Source: Thermoanaerobaculia bacterium
GTDB lineage: Bacteria; Acidobacteriota; Thermoanaerobaculia; Multivoradales; UBA5704
DNA length: 6,612 nucleotides
Assembly: GCA_030150965.1 (NCBI GenBank)
Contig: JASLEW010000263.1
Location: forward strand, 1-6,612
Direction: 5' to 3'
Shown here: positions 1 through 6,435 of the stretch, piece after piece
Layout: each line of letters starts with the position of its first letter
Numbering within the stretch: position 1 is the stretch's first letter
Position numbers and translations under genes: made by a program
The notes under the pieces: generated by a model
Database searches by the model: none
The model's input: only the letters and a program-made list of their open reading frames with translations
What the model was told of the DNA's origin: nothing

Positions 1-124
1 CCGCAATCCGGCTTCCTGGCCAGGCGCGCCGACGCAAGCGTAGCAGGGACTACGGTGAGGAGGCGCAACGCCGCCAGGGAGCCGGAGGGCAAGCGAATAC
101 CATACGAACTGGCCGTGCGGGACA
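1..124. other. Intergenic segment with small hairpins, no gene recognised
   Basis: This is the stretch 3' of the amidohydrolase gene. Seen directly: a 5-bp hairpin CGTAG/CTACG (39-43 with 50-54, 6-nt loop), a 4-bp hairpin GGCG-CAA-CGCC (62-72), the palindrome CCTGGCCAGG (15-24), the overlapping palindrome GGCGCGCC (23-30), and the heptamer GCAAGCG twice in direct orientation (34-40 and 89-95). Plus-strand frame 1 stays open from base 1 to a TGA at 184-186, but it has no start in the window, is rich in Arg and Ala, and overlaps the amidohydrolase 3' end antisense. I therefore do not call it a gene. The compact hairpins and repeated heptamer would suit a dispersed intergenic repeat or a 3' RNA structure; that is inference. 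No T-tract terminator is visible. Confidence 0.4.
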
Positions 125-1855
125 CTAGCGCCCCTCGGCCCGGTACCCCGGGCCGTAGAGGGGGCGCCCCGGGCGCGCGGCGGTGATCTTGCCGCCGTCC
201 ACCACCAGCTCGCCGTTGACCGCCACGTAGGGGATGCCGGCGCTGTAGTGGACCGGATCGGTGTAGGTCGAGACGTCGCGGATCGTGGCTGGGTCGAAGG
301 CGACCACGTCCGCCGCCATGCCCGGCCGCAGCAGGCCGCGGTCGGCGAGGCCCATGCGCGAGGCCGGCAGCGAGGTCATCTTGCGCACCGCCTCCTCGAG
401 CCCCAGGAGGTGCTCGTCGCGCACGTAGTGGCCGAGGATGCGGGAGGTGGAGGCCCAGGCGCGAGGGTGGGATCTCTCCTGGCTGAAGATGCCGTCCTCG
501 GCCTCGGCCGGGGAGTCGGTCCCCAGGGCCACCAGCGGGTGACGCAGGGCGGCCCGCACGTCCTGCTCGTCCATGATGAAGACGATGTTGGCGGTGTGGG
601 CGCGGTCGGCGGCCACCAGGTCCATGATCGTGTCAGCCTCGTCCTTGCCCTCGGCGCGGGCGATGTCGGCGACCGTCCTGCCCTCGTACTTCTTGAGCGC
701 CGGGTTGACGACGGTGGCGATCAGGATCCCCTTGCCGCCGCCGGCGCAGCGGTACTGGTTCTCCCAGCTGTGGTCGTCCCGCTGCAGCTCGGCCCGCACC
801 CGCGCCCGCATCGCCGGGTCCTTGAGGCGCTCGGCCATCCTGTCGGGACCGCCGTCGCGCACCCAGACCGGCAGGTTGGCGTCGAGGCCGTTCTCCCCCG
901 CCGTCCACGGGTACTGGTCCGCCGAGACGTCGAGGCCCGCGGCGCGCGCCTCCTCCAGGCGCTTGAGGATCCGCGGCATCTGGCCCCACATCCCCTGGCA
1001 GGCGGTCTTCAGGTGATAGATCTGCGCCGGCAGCCGCGCCTCGCGGGCGATGCGGAACACCTCGTCGAGGCTGGCGTCGATCTGGTAGCTCTCGGAGCGC
1101 TGGTGGGTGATGTAGCTGCCGCCGTAGCGGGCCGCCACCCTGGCGAGCGCGACGATCTCGTCGGTCGTGGCAAACCGGTCGGGCACGTACTGCAGCGAGG
1201 TCGAGAGCCCGAGCGCGCCGTCCTCCATCGCCTGCGCCACCGCCGCCTCCATGGCCCTGAGCTCGGCCGCGGTCGCCGGGCGGTCGCTCTCGCCGATCAC
1301 CAGGTTGCGCACCCCGCCCTCGCCCACGAACGTGCCGAGGTTGATCGCCGGCCGCGCCTTCTCGAATTCCTGCCAGTACCCGCGCAGCGTCGTCCAGCGA
1401 GGCGTGACGCCGTAGCGCTCGTACGCCTCCTTGCCCTCGTCGATCATGCGCTGGTTGACCGGCGCGATCGAGGTGCCCTCGCCGGTGATCTCGCTGGTGA
1501 TGCCCTGGGTGATCTTGCTCGCCGCCCGGTTGTCCACCAGGACGTTGTACTCGGACTGGCCGAGCATGTCGATGAAGCCCGGCGTCACCACCAGGCCGGC
1601 GGCGTCGATGCGCCGCCTGGCCCGCGCCCCTCGCAGCTCGCCGACCGCCGTCACCCGGCCGCCGGCCACGCAGACGTCGCCGCGGAACCAGGGCGCGCCG
1701 GAGCCGTCCACCACCCGGCCGCCGGCGAAGAGCAGGTCGCACTCGACCGGCGCGCCCGCCTGACCCGGCTCGCCGGCGGCGGCGCCCGCCCACCTGGCGA
1801 GGCCGGCGGCGCAGCAGCCCAGGCACAGCAGGAACGTCCAACGGTGGCGTGTCAT
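125..1855 (-). CDS. Secreted N-acyl-D-amino-acid deacylase-family amidohydrolase with atypical metal site
   Basis: This 576-aa protein belongs to the amidohydrolase superfamily, D-aminoacylase-like branch, whose members hydrolyse N-acyl-D-amino acids or related cyclic or peptide amides. Residues 1 to about 27 form a Sec signal (basic MTRHR, hydrophobic core, Ala-rich end), so it probably acts in the periplasm. The small beta domain starts near residue 40 (DLLFAGGRVVDGSG), the barrel follows PGFID at 92-96, and the C-terminal TSLPASRMGL / RGLLRPGMAADVV block (494-518) is typical of the family. Family metal or catalytic residues can be matched at H251 (THQR), H281 (YHLK) and D447 (LGTDS). The usual HxH after PGFID is replaced by MLGQSE (97-102), and the usual Asn-Cys-Gly segment reads GEGTS (125-129). 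The ATG start has GGGGGAG 7 nt upstream. The DUF4136 gene ends 74 nt upstream on the same strand. Substrate unknown; the family call is firm, the exact activity is not. Confidence 0.88.
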   Translation of the reverse strand: MTRHRWTFLLCLGCCAAGLARWAGAAAGEPGQAGAPVECDLLFAGGRVVDGSGAPWFRGDVCVAGGRVTAVGELRGARARRRIDAAGLVVTPGFIDMLGQSEYNVLVDNRAASKITQGITSEITGEGTSIAPVNQRMIDEGKEAYERYGVTPRWTTLRGYWQEFEKARPAINLGTFVGEGGVRNLVIGESDRPATAAELRAMEAAVAQAMEDGALGLSTSLQYVPDRFATTDEIVALARVAARYGGSYITHQRSESYQIDASLDEVFRIAREARLPAQIYHLKTACQGMWGQMPRILKRLEEARAAGLDVSADQYPWTAGENGLDANLPVWVRDGGPDRMAERLKDPAMRARVRAELQRDDHSWENQYRCAGGGKGILIATVVNPALKKYEGRTVADIARAEGKDEADTIMDLVAADRAHTANIVFIMDEQDVRAALRHPLVALGTDSPAEAEDGIFSQERSHPRAWASTSRILGHYVRDEHLLGLEEAVRKMTSLPASRMGLADRGLLRPGMAADVVAFDPATIRDVSTYTDPVHYSAGIPYVAVNGELVVDGGKITAARPGRPLYGPGYRAEGR

Positions 1856-1862
1856 GGGTCGT

Positions 1863-1869
1863 CTCCCCC
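1863..1869 (-). promoter_or_regulatory. Ribosome binding site of the amidohydrolase gene
   Basis: On the minus strand, GGGGGAG lies 7 nt before the ATG at 1855. It supports that start, which also begins the signal peptide. Confidence 0.7.
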
Positions 1870-1881
1870 GGGTTCGGCGGC

Positions 1882-1887
1882 ATTCTA
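1882..1887 (-). promoter_or_regulatory. Possible -10 box for the amidohydrolase gene
   Basis: The minus strand reads TAGAAT, a five-of-six match to the sigma-70 -10 consensus. It is the only AT-rich hexamer in the 74-nt gap between the two left-hand genes, about 26 nt before the start codon. No convincing -35 box sits at the expected distance, so this is a weak call. Read-through from the DUF4136 gene is equally possible. Confidence 0.22.
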
Positions 1888-1929
1888 CGCGAGCCCGCCG
1901 CCCGCCGCGCCGGGTGACGCCAGGACCCG

Positions 1930-2478
1930 CTACGAGTGGACCGCCGGCGGGTAGCTCTTGAGCATCTCGGTCACCGCGTGGTGGAGCTTGCGCTCCCGCT
2001 CGTCGGGGGTGGACTTCGGGTCGAGGATGTCGGTCGCGGTGCCGCGCCAGACCAGCTCCTTGACCCGTGTGTCCACCAGGTCGACGACCAGGGTGCCGAT
2101 CGGGATCTGATCGGCTGTCGCGGCGGTGAGACGCGGGCCGCCCCAGCGCCAGCCGTAGCCCCAGCCGGTGTCCCAGGTGTAGATCACCGTCTCATGGCTC
2201 ATCCGCACGTGCGGCACCACCCACAGGTCGGGGTTGGCGTCGTCGCGGATCAGCCCGCGCGCGGCGAAGCCCTCGGCCAGGGCGCTCTCGATGCGCCGCG
2301 CCATGAGGTCGTTGTGCAGATCCTGCACGCTCTTGAAGGCAAAGGTGTGATAGCGCGAGAAATCGATGCCGCGGTCGTAGTCCGCGGTGGTCTGGAGCGA
2401 CGAGCACGCCGTCAGCCCCCCGCACAGGACCAGCGCCCCGCAAACGACCGCGAGCGAGATACCCTTTCGATGGCCCAT
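1930..2478 (-). CDS. DUF4136 family lipoprotein
   Basis: This 182-aa lipoprotein has a basic start (MGHRK), a hydrophobic stretch and the lipobox L22-T-A-C25. Signal peptidase II would cut before Cys25. Ser26 at the +2 position suggests sorting to the outer membrane. The mature part shows DUF4136 hallmarks: an early DYDRGIDFSRYHTFAF block (33-48), a helix around RRIESALAEGFAARGL (61-76), a Gly/Trp-rich loop (102-114), GTLVVDLVD (128-136), ELVWRGTA (141-148) and a C-terminal helix ending in KSYPP (174-178). Members are common in envelopes of Gram-negative bacteria; I know of no established biochemical role. The ATG has AGGAGG 5 nt upstream. It follows the CO dehydrogenase operon after a 177-nt spacer with a hairpin, so it is probably a separate unit, and nothing in the sequence ties it to CO oxidation. 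Confidence 0.9.
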   Translation of the reverse strand: MGHRKGISLAVVCGALVLCGGLTACSSLQTTADYDRGIDFSRYHTFAFKSVQDLHNDLMARRIESALAEGFAARGLIRDDANPDLWVVPHVRMSHETVIYTWDTGWGYGWRWGGPRLTAATADQIPIGTLVVDLVDTRVKELVWRGTATDILDPKSTPDERERKLHHAVTEMLKSYPPAVHS

Positions 2479-2483
2479 ACGCT

Positions 2484-2489
2484 CCTCCT
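2484..2489 (-). promoter_or_regulatory. Ribosome binding site of the DUF4136 lipoprotein gene
   Basis: AGGAGG on the minus strand lies 5 nt before the ATG at 2478. It is part of a purine run GGGAGGAGGAG and supports the chosen start. Confidence 0.7.
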
Positions 2490-2533
2490 CCCGGACCCTG
2501 CCGCCCTGCGGCGGTCAGCCGGCGGCCGGCCGC

Positions 2534-2549
2534 GGCGGACCGGTCCGCC
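2534..2549. repeat. Perfect 16-bp palindrome in the spacer upstream of the lipoprotein gene
   Basis: GGCGGACCGGTCCGCC is identical to its own reverse complement. It lies 55 nt upstream of the lipoprotein start, where a dimeric regulator could bind, but it has no loop and no T-tract, which makes it a poor terminator. In DNA this GC-rich, a chance palindrome is possible. Function is inferred only from symmetry and position. Confidence 0.35.
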
Positions 2550-2613
2550 ACGGACGGGCCGCCGGTACGGCCACACGCCTGAGCTATCGGCAAGATCCAT
2601 GCCGCGCGGCCGG

Positions 2614-2645
2614 GGCCGGAGGTGAGGCCACGACCTCACCCGGCC
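2614..2645 (-). terminator. Hairpin just after coxL, possible terminator or 3' mRNA stabiliser
   Basis: The plus strand reads GGCCG-ga-GGTGAGG-ccacga-CCTCACC-CGGCC. This gives a 12-bp stem (2614-2618 and 2621-2627 with 2634-2645), a 2-nt bulge and a 6-nt loop. It starts 10 nt beyond the coxL stop codon on the coding strand, the usual place for an operon-end hairpin. No U-tract follows on the minus strand, so it may work with a termination factor or protect the 3' end of the mRNA. Confidence 0.5.
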
Positions 2646-2655
2646 GGGCGCCGCG

Positions 2656-5022
2656 CTACTCCGCCACCCCTTTCTCCCGCAGGATGTTCCACACCTTCTC
2701 CGGCGTGATCGGGATGTCGATGTGACGCACGCCGAGGTGGGCCAGCGCGTCCACCACGGCGTTGGCGATCGCCGGCGGCGCGCCGACGGTGGCCGACTCG
2801 CCGACGCCCTTGGCGCCCAGCGGATGGTGCGGCGACGGGGTGATGGTCTTGTCGGTCTCCCAGCTCGGCGTCTCCATCGCCGTCGGCACCAGGTACTCCA
2901 TGAAGCTGCCGCCGGAGATGTTGCCGTTCTCGTCGTAGCTGATCTCCTCGAGCAGCGCCGGCGCCATGCCCATGGTCAGGCCACCGTGGATCTGCCCGTC
3001 CACGATCATCGGGTTGATGATGTTGCCGCAGTCGTCCACCGCCACGAAGCGCCGGATCTTCACCATGCCGGTGCCGCGGTCGATGTCCACCACGCAGATG
3101 TAGCTGCCGAACGGGAAGGTGAGGTTCGGCGGATCGTAATAATCCACCGCCTCCAGGCCCGCCTCCATCCCCGGCGGATGGTTGGTGTAGGCGGCGAAGG
3201 CCAGCTCCTGGATGGTCTTCGCCTTCTGCGGCGCGCCCTTGACGAAGAACTTCCCGGGCTCCCACTCCAGGTCGTCCTCGCTCACCTCCAGGAGGTAGGC
3301 GGCGATCTTCTTCGCCTTGGCGCGGATCTTCCGCGCCGCCACCGCCCCGGCGGCGCCGGCGGTCGGCGTCGAGCGGCTGGCGTAGGTGCCGAGGCCGTAC
3401 GGGGCGGTGTCGGTGTCGCCCTCCTCCACCTGCACGTGCGCCGCCGGGATGCCCAGCTCCTCGGCGACGATCTGGGCGTAGGTGGTCTCGTGCCCCTGCC
3501 CCTGCGACTTGGTGCCGAAGCGGGCGATCGCCTTGCCGGTCGGATGGATGCGGATCTCCGCCGAATCGAACATCTTGATCCCCAGGATGTCGAAGTCCTT
3601 CGACGGGCCGGCGCCGACGATCTCGGTGAAGGAGGAGATGCCGATGCCCATCAGCTCGCCGCGCCGGCGCTTCTCCGCCTGCTCCTGGCGCAGCGCGTCG
3701 TAGCCGATCCGCTCCATCGCCAGGCGCAGCGCCGTGTGGTAGTCGCCGCTGTCGTACTCCCAGCCCAGCGCCGATTTGTAGGGGAACTGCTCGGGACGGA
3801 TGAAGTTCTTGAGCCGCAGCTGGGCGGGGTCCATCCTGAGCTCGCTGGCCAGCAGGTCGGTGACCCGCTCGATGGCGTGCACCGCCTCGGTGACGCGGAA
3901 GGAGCACCGGTAGGCGACGCCGCCCGGCGGCTTGTTGGTGTAGGCGGCGTCCAGCTCGGTGAAGGCGTGGGGCAGGTCGTACGAGCCGGTGCAGATCGAG
4001 AACAGCCCCGCCGGGTACTTCGACGGGTTGGCCGCGGCGTCGGTGTAGCCGTGGTCGGCCAGGGTCTTGATGCGCAGCGCCGTCATCGTGCCGTCGCGCC
4101 GCGCCGCCAGCTCGGCGGTCATGTGATAGTCGCGGGCGAAGGAGTCGGCCTGGAGGTTCTCCATGCGGTCCTCCACCCACTTGACCGGCTTGCCCAGCAC
4201 CACCGAGGCGGCCACCGCGATCACGTAGCCGGGATAGACCGGCACCTTGCCGCCGAAGCCGCCGCCCAGGTCGGGCGAGACGATGCGGATCTTCTCCTCC
4301 GACAGCCCGACGTGGCCGGCCACCAGGGCGAAGACGGTGCGGATGGCGTGCGGCGCCTGGGTGGTCATGTAGACGGTGAGGTGGCCGTCGGTCCGGTTGA
4401 AGTCGGCCACGCAGCCGCAGGTCTCGATCGAGGCCACGTGGATGCGCGGGATGTAGATGTCCTGCCTGACCACCACCTCGGCCTCGTCGAACGCCCGGGC
4501 GGTGGCGGCGCGGTCGCCGGCCTCCCAGTGGAAGATGTGGTTGTCCTTCTTGTCCTTCTTGTCGGTGCGCAGCACCGGCGCACCGGGTTCCAGCGCCTTG
4601 AACGGATCCACCACCACCGGCAGCGGCTCGTACTCGACCTCGACCGCCTCGACGCCGTCGGCGGCGGTGTAGCGGTCGGTGGCGATGACCGCCGCCACCT
4701 CCTGCGCCTGGTACATCACCTTTTCGGTGGGCAGCACCATCTGGGTGTCCGACATCAGCGTCGGCATCCAGTGCAGGTTGTACTGCGCCAGCGTCTCGCC
4801 GGTGATCACCGCCAGCACGCCGGGGGTGGCCAGCGCACTCTCGGTGTGGATGGCCTTGATCCGGGCGTGGGCGTAGGGGCTGCGCACGATGTCGAGATGG
4901 ACCATGCCGGGCAGCTTGATGTCGTCGACGTAACGGCCCTGGCCGCGGATGAAGCGCGGGTCCTCCTTGCGCTTCATCGAGTGACCCATGCCGCAGACTT
5001 CCGCTGAGGTTCGCGGTGCCAT
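2656..5022 (-). CDS. coxL: Form I aerobic carbon monoxide dehydrogenase, large (Mo-Cu catalytic) subunit
   Basis: This 788-aa catalytic subunit of the (LMS)2 enzyme oxidises CO + H2O to CO2, two protons and two electrons at a Mo-S-Cu centre bound to molybdopterin cytosine dinucleotide. The Cu-binding loop AYRCSFR occupies residues 370-376, with Cys373 equivalent to Cys388 of the Oligotropha (Afipia) carboxidovorans enzyme. This loop defines form I; form II enzymes have AYRGAGR. Other conserved points are Q222 in TTQAPH (family Q240), GGGFGGK (253-259), SQGQGHETTYAQ from 506, SRSTPTAGA and GAKGVGES with Glu742 (family E763). The order is an N-terminal hammerhead domain, then two cofactor-binding domains; length is close to the roughly 809-aa reference. 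A longer reading from TTG at 5043 overlaps coxS, but the ATG at 5022 has AGGAGG at a 9-nt spacing and is preferred. It is the last gene of the operon, 13 nt after coxS. No signal peptide is seen, so it is cytoplasmic or at the inner membrane face. Confidence 0.96.
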   Translation of the reverse strand: MAPRTSAEVCGMGHSMKRKEDPRFIRGQGRYVDDIKLPGMVHLDIVRSPYAHARIKAIHTESALATPGVLAVITGETLAQYNLHWMPTLMSDTQMVLPTEKVMYQAQEVAAVIATDRYTAADGVEAVEVEYEPLPVVVDPFKALEPGAPVLRTDKKDKKDNHIFHWEAGDRAATARAFDEAEVVVRQDIYIPRIHVASIETCGCVADFNRTDGHLTVYMTTQAPHAIRTVFALVAGHVGLSEEKIRIVSPDLGGGFGGKVPVYPGYVIAVAASVVLGKPVKWVEDRMENLQADSFARDYHMTAELAARRDGTMTALRIKTLADHGYTDAAANPSKYPAGLFSICTGSYDLPHAFTELDAAYTNKPPGGVAYRCSFRVTEAVHAIERVTDLLASELRMDPAQLRLKNFIRPEQFPYKSALGWEYDSGDYHTALRLAMERIGYDALRQEQAEKRRRGELMGIGISSFTEIVGAGPSKDFDILGIKMFDSAEIRIHPTGKAIARFGTKSQGQGHETTYAQIVAEELGIPAAHVQVEEGDTDTAPYGLGTYASRSTPTAGAAGAVAARKIRAKAKKIAAYLLEVSEDDLEWEPGKFFVKGAPQKAKTIQELAFAAYTNHPPGMEAGLEAVDYYDPPNLTFPFGSYICVVDIDRGTGMVKIRRFVAVDDCGNIINPMIVDGQIHGGLTMGMAPALLEEISYDENGNISGGSFMEYLVPTAMETPSWETDKTITPSPHHPLGAKGVGESATVGAPPAIANAVVDALAHLGVRHIDIPITPEKVWNILREKGVAE

Positions 5023-5031
5023 GGTGCGCTT

Positions 5032-5037
5032 CCTCCT
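5032..5037 (-). promoter_or_regulatory. Ribosome binding site that fixes the coxL start
   Basis: AGGAGG on the minus strand overlaps the coxS stop codon (tAGGAGG) and lies 9 nt before the ATG at 5022. It favours that ATG over the in-frame TTG at 5043, which has no comparable site, and implies translational coupling between coxS and coxL. Confidence 0.8.
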
Positions 5038-5518
5038 AGGCAACCTTCTGCTGCAGCTTGGCGGCGGCGTATTGGACGGCCTTGACGATGTTCACGTAGC
5101 CGGTGCAGCGGCAGAGATTGCCGGATATGGCCTGGCGGATCTCCGCCTCGCTGGGATCGGGGTTGCTCGCGAGCAGGGCATAGCTGGTGAGCATCATCCC
5201 CGGCGTGCAGAAGCCGCACTGCAGCCCGTGCTCCTGCCAGAACCCCTCCTGGACGGGATGGAGCTTGCCGTCCTTCTCCAGCCCCTCGACCGTCATCACC
5301 TCGCGCCCGTCGGCCTGCACGGCGAGCACGGTGCAGGACTTGACCGGCTCGCCGTCGAGCAGCACGGTGCAGGCGCCGCAGTGGGTGGTGTCGCAGCCGA
5401 TGTGGGTGCCGGTCATGCCCAGCACCTCGCGCAGCAGGTGCACCAGCAGCAGGCGCGATTCCACCTCGGCCTGGCGCTCGACGCCCTGCACTTTGACGCT
5501 GATCTTGTGTCGCGCCAT
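5036..5518 (-). CDS. coxS: Carbon monoxide dehydrogenase, small iron-sulfur subunit
   Basis: This 160-aa subunit carries two [2Fe-2S] clusters that move electrons from the Mo-Cu site of CoxL to the FAD of CoxM. The N-terminal plant-ferredoxin-like domain binds one cluster through Cys42, Cys47, Cys50 and Cys62 (GCDTTHCGAC and later KSC). The C-terminal helical domain binds the second through Cys101, Cys104, Cys136 and Cys138 (CGFC and LCRC). Spacing and numbering nearly match the O. carboxidovorans subunit (about 166 aa). An upstream TTG at 5539 would add seven residues and overlap coxM. The ATG at 5518 has AGGGAG 8 nt upstream and gives MARHKISVKV, the normal family N-terminus, so it is chosen. 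The start lies 2 nt after the coxM stop. All eight cluster ligands are intact, so the subunit looks functional. Confidence 0.96.
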   Translation of the reverse strand: MARHKISVKVQGVERQAEVESRLLLVHLLREVLGMTGTHIGCDTTHCGACTVLLDGEPVKSCTVLAVQADGREVMTVEGLEKDGKLHPVQEGFWQEHGLQCGFCTPGMMLTSYALLASNPDPSEAEIRQAISGNLCRCTGYVNIVKAVQYAAAKLQQKVA

Positions 5519-5520
5519 GG

Positions 5521-6402
5521 CTAGTGCTCCCTGGCCCAAAGGATGGCCTGCCGCAGGGCGCGCGCCGTCAGGACGCGCGCCATCTCCCGTTTGTACTCGA
5601 CCGCGCCGCGCCGGTCGGCGCTGGGCGCCGCCGCCGCAGCCGCCCGCCGCGCGGCCTCGGCGATCACGTCGTCCGCTGGCTGCTTGCCGGCGAGGTAGCG
5701 CTCGGCGTCCGCGGCGCGCACCGGCACCGGCCCGGCGTTGGTGAGGGCGATGCCCGCCTGCGCCACCTCGCCGCCGGCGCCCAGGGTGACCTGCGCCGCC
5801 GCCGCGGCGGTCGCGAAGTCGCCCACCTTGCGCTCCAGCTTGGCGTAGGAGCCGCCGCTCCTTCCCGGTGCCGCGGCCGGCGCCGGCACGCGGATCTCGG
5901 TCAGGATCTCGTCGGGCGCCAGGGCGGTCGCGAACAGCCCCTGGAAGAGCTCGTCGATCGGGATGGTGCGGGTGCCGCCGGGTCCGGCCGCCACCACCTC
6001 GGCGCGCAGCGCGAGCATGGTCGCCGGATGGTCGTTGGCCGGATCGCCGTGCGCCAGGTTGCCGCCGACCGTCGCCAGGTTGCGCACCAGCGGATCGGCG
6101 ATCACCGCGGTGGTCGCGGCGAGCAGCGGGTAGCGCCGGCGGATGAGGTCGGAGCGCTCCAGCGCCGACTCGCGGGTGCGCCCGCCGATCCTCAGCCAGC
6201 CATCCTCCTCCCTGATGTATTCGAGGCCGGGGATGCGATTGATGTCCACCAGGTGGCCGGCGCCGCCCAGGCGGAGCTTGAGCAGCGGCAGCAGGCTCTG
6301 GCCGCCGGAGAGGATCTTCACGTCGTCGCGGTGCGCGGTCAGCAGCGCGAAGGCGTCCTCCAGGTTCTGCGGTGCGTGGTAGTCGAAGCTCGCTGGGATC
6401 AT
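5521..6402 (-). CDS. coxM: Carbon monoxide dehydrogenase, medium FAD-binding subunit
   Basis: This 293-aa flavoprotein takes electrons from the [2Fe-2S] subunit and passes them on towards quinone. The two family FAD motifs fall where expected: SGGQS at 32-36 (AGGHS in the O. carboxidovorans protein) and TVGG at 111-114 (TIGG there), followed by NLAHGDPANDHP. The C-terminal CO_deh_flav_C-like domain starts near SYAKLERKVGDFA and ends with YKREMARVLTARAL. Length matches the roughly 288-aa reference. The ATG start has AGGAG 6 nt upstream. The gene lies 33 nt after the partial membrane-tail gene and 2 nt before coxS, giving the M-S-L order typical of form I loci. No truncation or frameshift is seen. 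The central-to-late region is unusually Ala-rich, as expected for this GC content. Confidence 0.95.
   Translation of the reverse strand: MIPASFDYHAPQNLEDAFALLTAHRDDVKILSGGQSLLPLLKLRLGGAGHLVDINRIPGLEYIREEDGWLRIGGRTRESALERSDLIRRRYPLLAATTAVIADPLVRNLATVGGNLAHGDPANDHPATMLALRAEVVAAGPGGTRTIPIDELFQGLFATALAPDEILTEIRVPAPAAAPGRSGGSYAKLERKVGDFATAAAAAQVTLGAGGEVAQAGIALTNAGPVPVRAADAERYLAGKQPADDVIAEAARRAAAAAAPSADRRGAVEYKREMARVLTARALRQAILWAREH
5527..5532 (-). promoter_or_regulatory. Ribosome binding site that fixes the coxS start
   Basis: AGGGAG on the minus strand, inside the last codons of coxM, lies 8 nt before the ATG at 5518. It supports that start over the in-frame TTG at 5539. Confidence 0.7.
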
Positions 6403-6408
6403 GGGCAG

Positions 6409-6413
6409 CTCCT
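6409..6413 (-). promoter_or_regulatory. Ribosome binding site of coxM
   Basis: AGGAG on the minus strand lies 6 nt before the ATG at 6402, in the 33-nt spacer after the partial upstream gene. It confirms the coxM start. Confidence 0.7.
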
Positions 6414-6435
6414 TGACGCGCCAGGGTCGAGCACC

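Noticed and set aside
1..186. Open plus-strand frame from the window edge to a TGA at 184
   Set aside because: No start in view, Arg/Ala-rich, and its end overlaps the amidohydrolase gene antisense. It could be the tail of a convergent gene, but the sequence does not support it strongly enough.
248..1954. 568-codon open frame on the plus strand, antisense to the amidohydrolase
   Set aside because: Low-complexity Arg/His/Gly/Val-rich product with no recognisable domain; an artefact of high GC and strong codon bias on the other strand.
2636..4180. 514-codon minus-strand frame overlapping coxL
   Set aside because: Out-of-frame shadow of coxL with an Arg/Gly/Asp-rich product; the coxL frame carries all conserved residues.
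4543..4566. Short tandem repeat in coxL (TTGTCCTTC type units)
   Set aside because: It encodes a small DKKDKKD loop in a variable surface region of CoxL near residue 155; a local slippage product, with no sign of a regulatory or mobile element.
2722..5007. 761-codon open frame on the plus strand, antisense to coxL
   Set aside because: Its composition (runs of His, Arg, Val, Gly and Asp) is typical of the antisense of a GC-rich gene. It shows no family motif, while the minus strand encodes an unmistakable CoxL.
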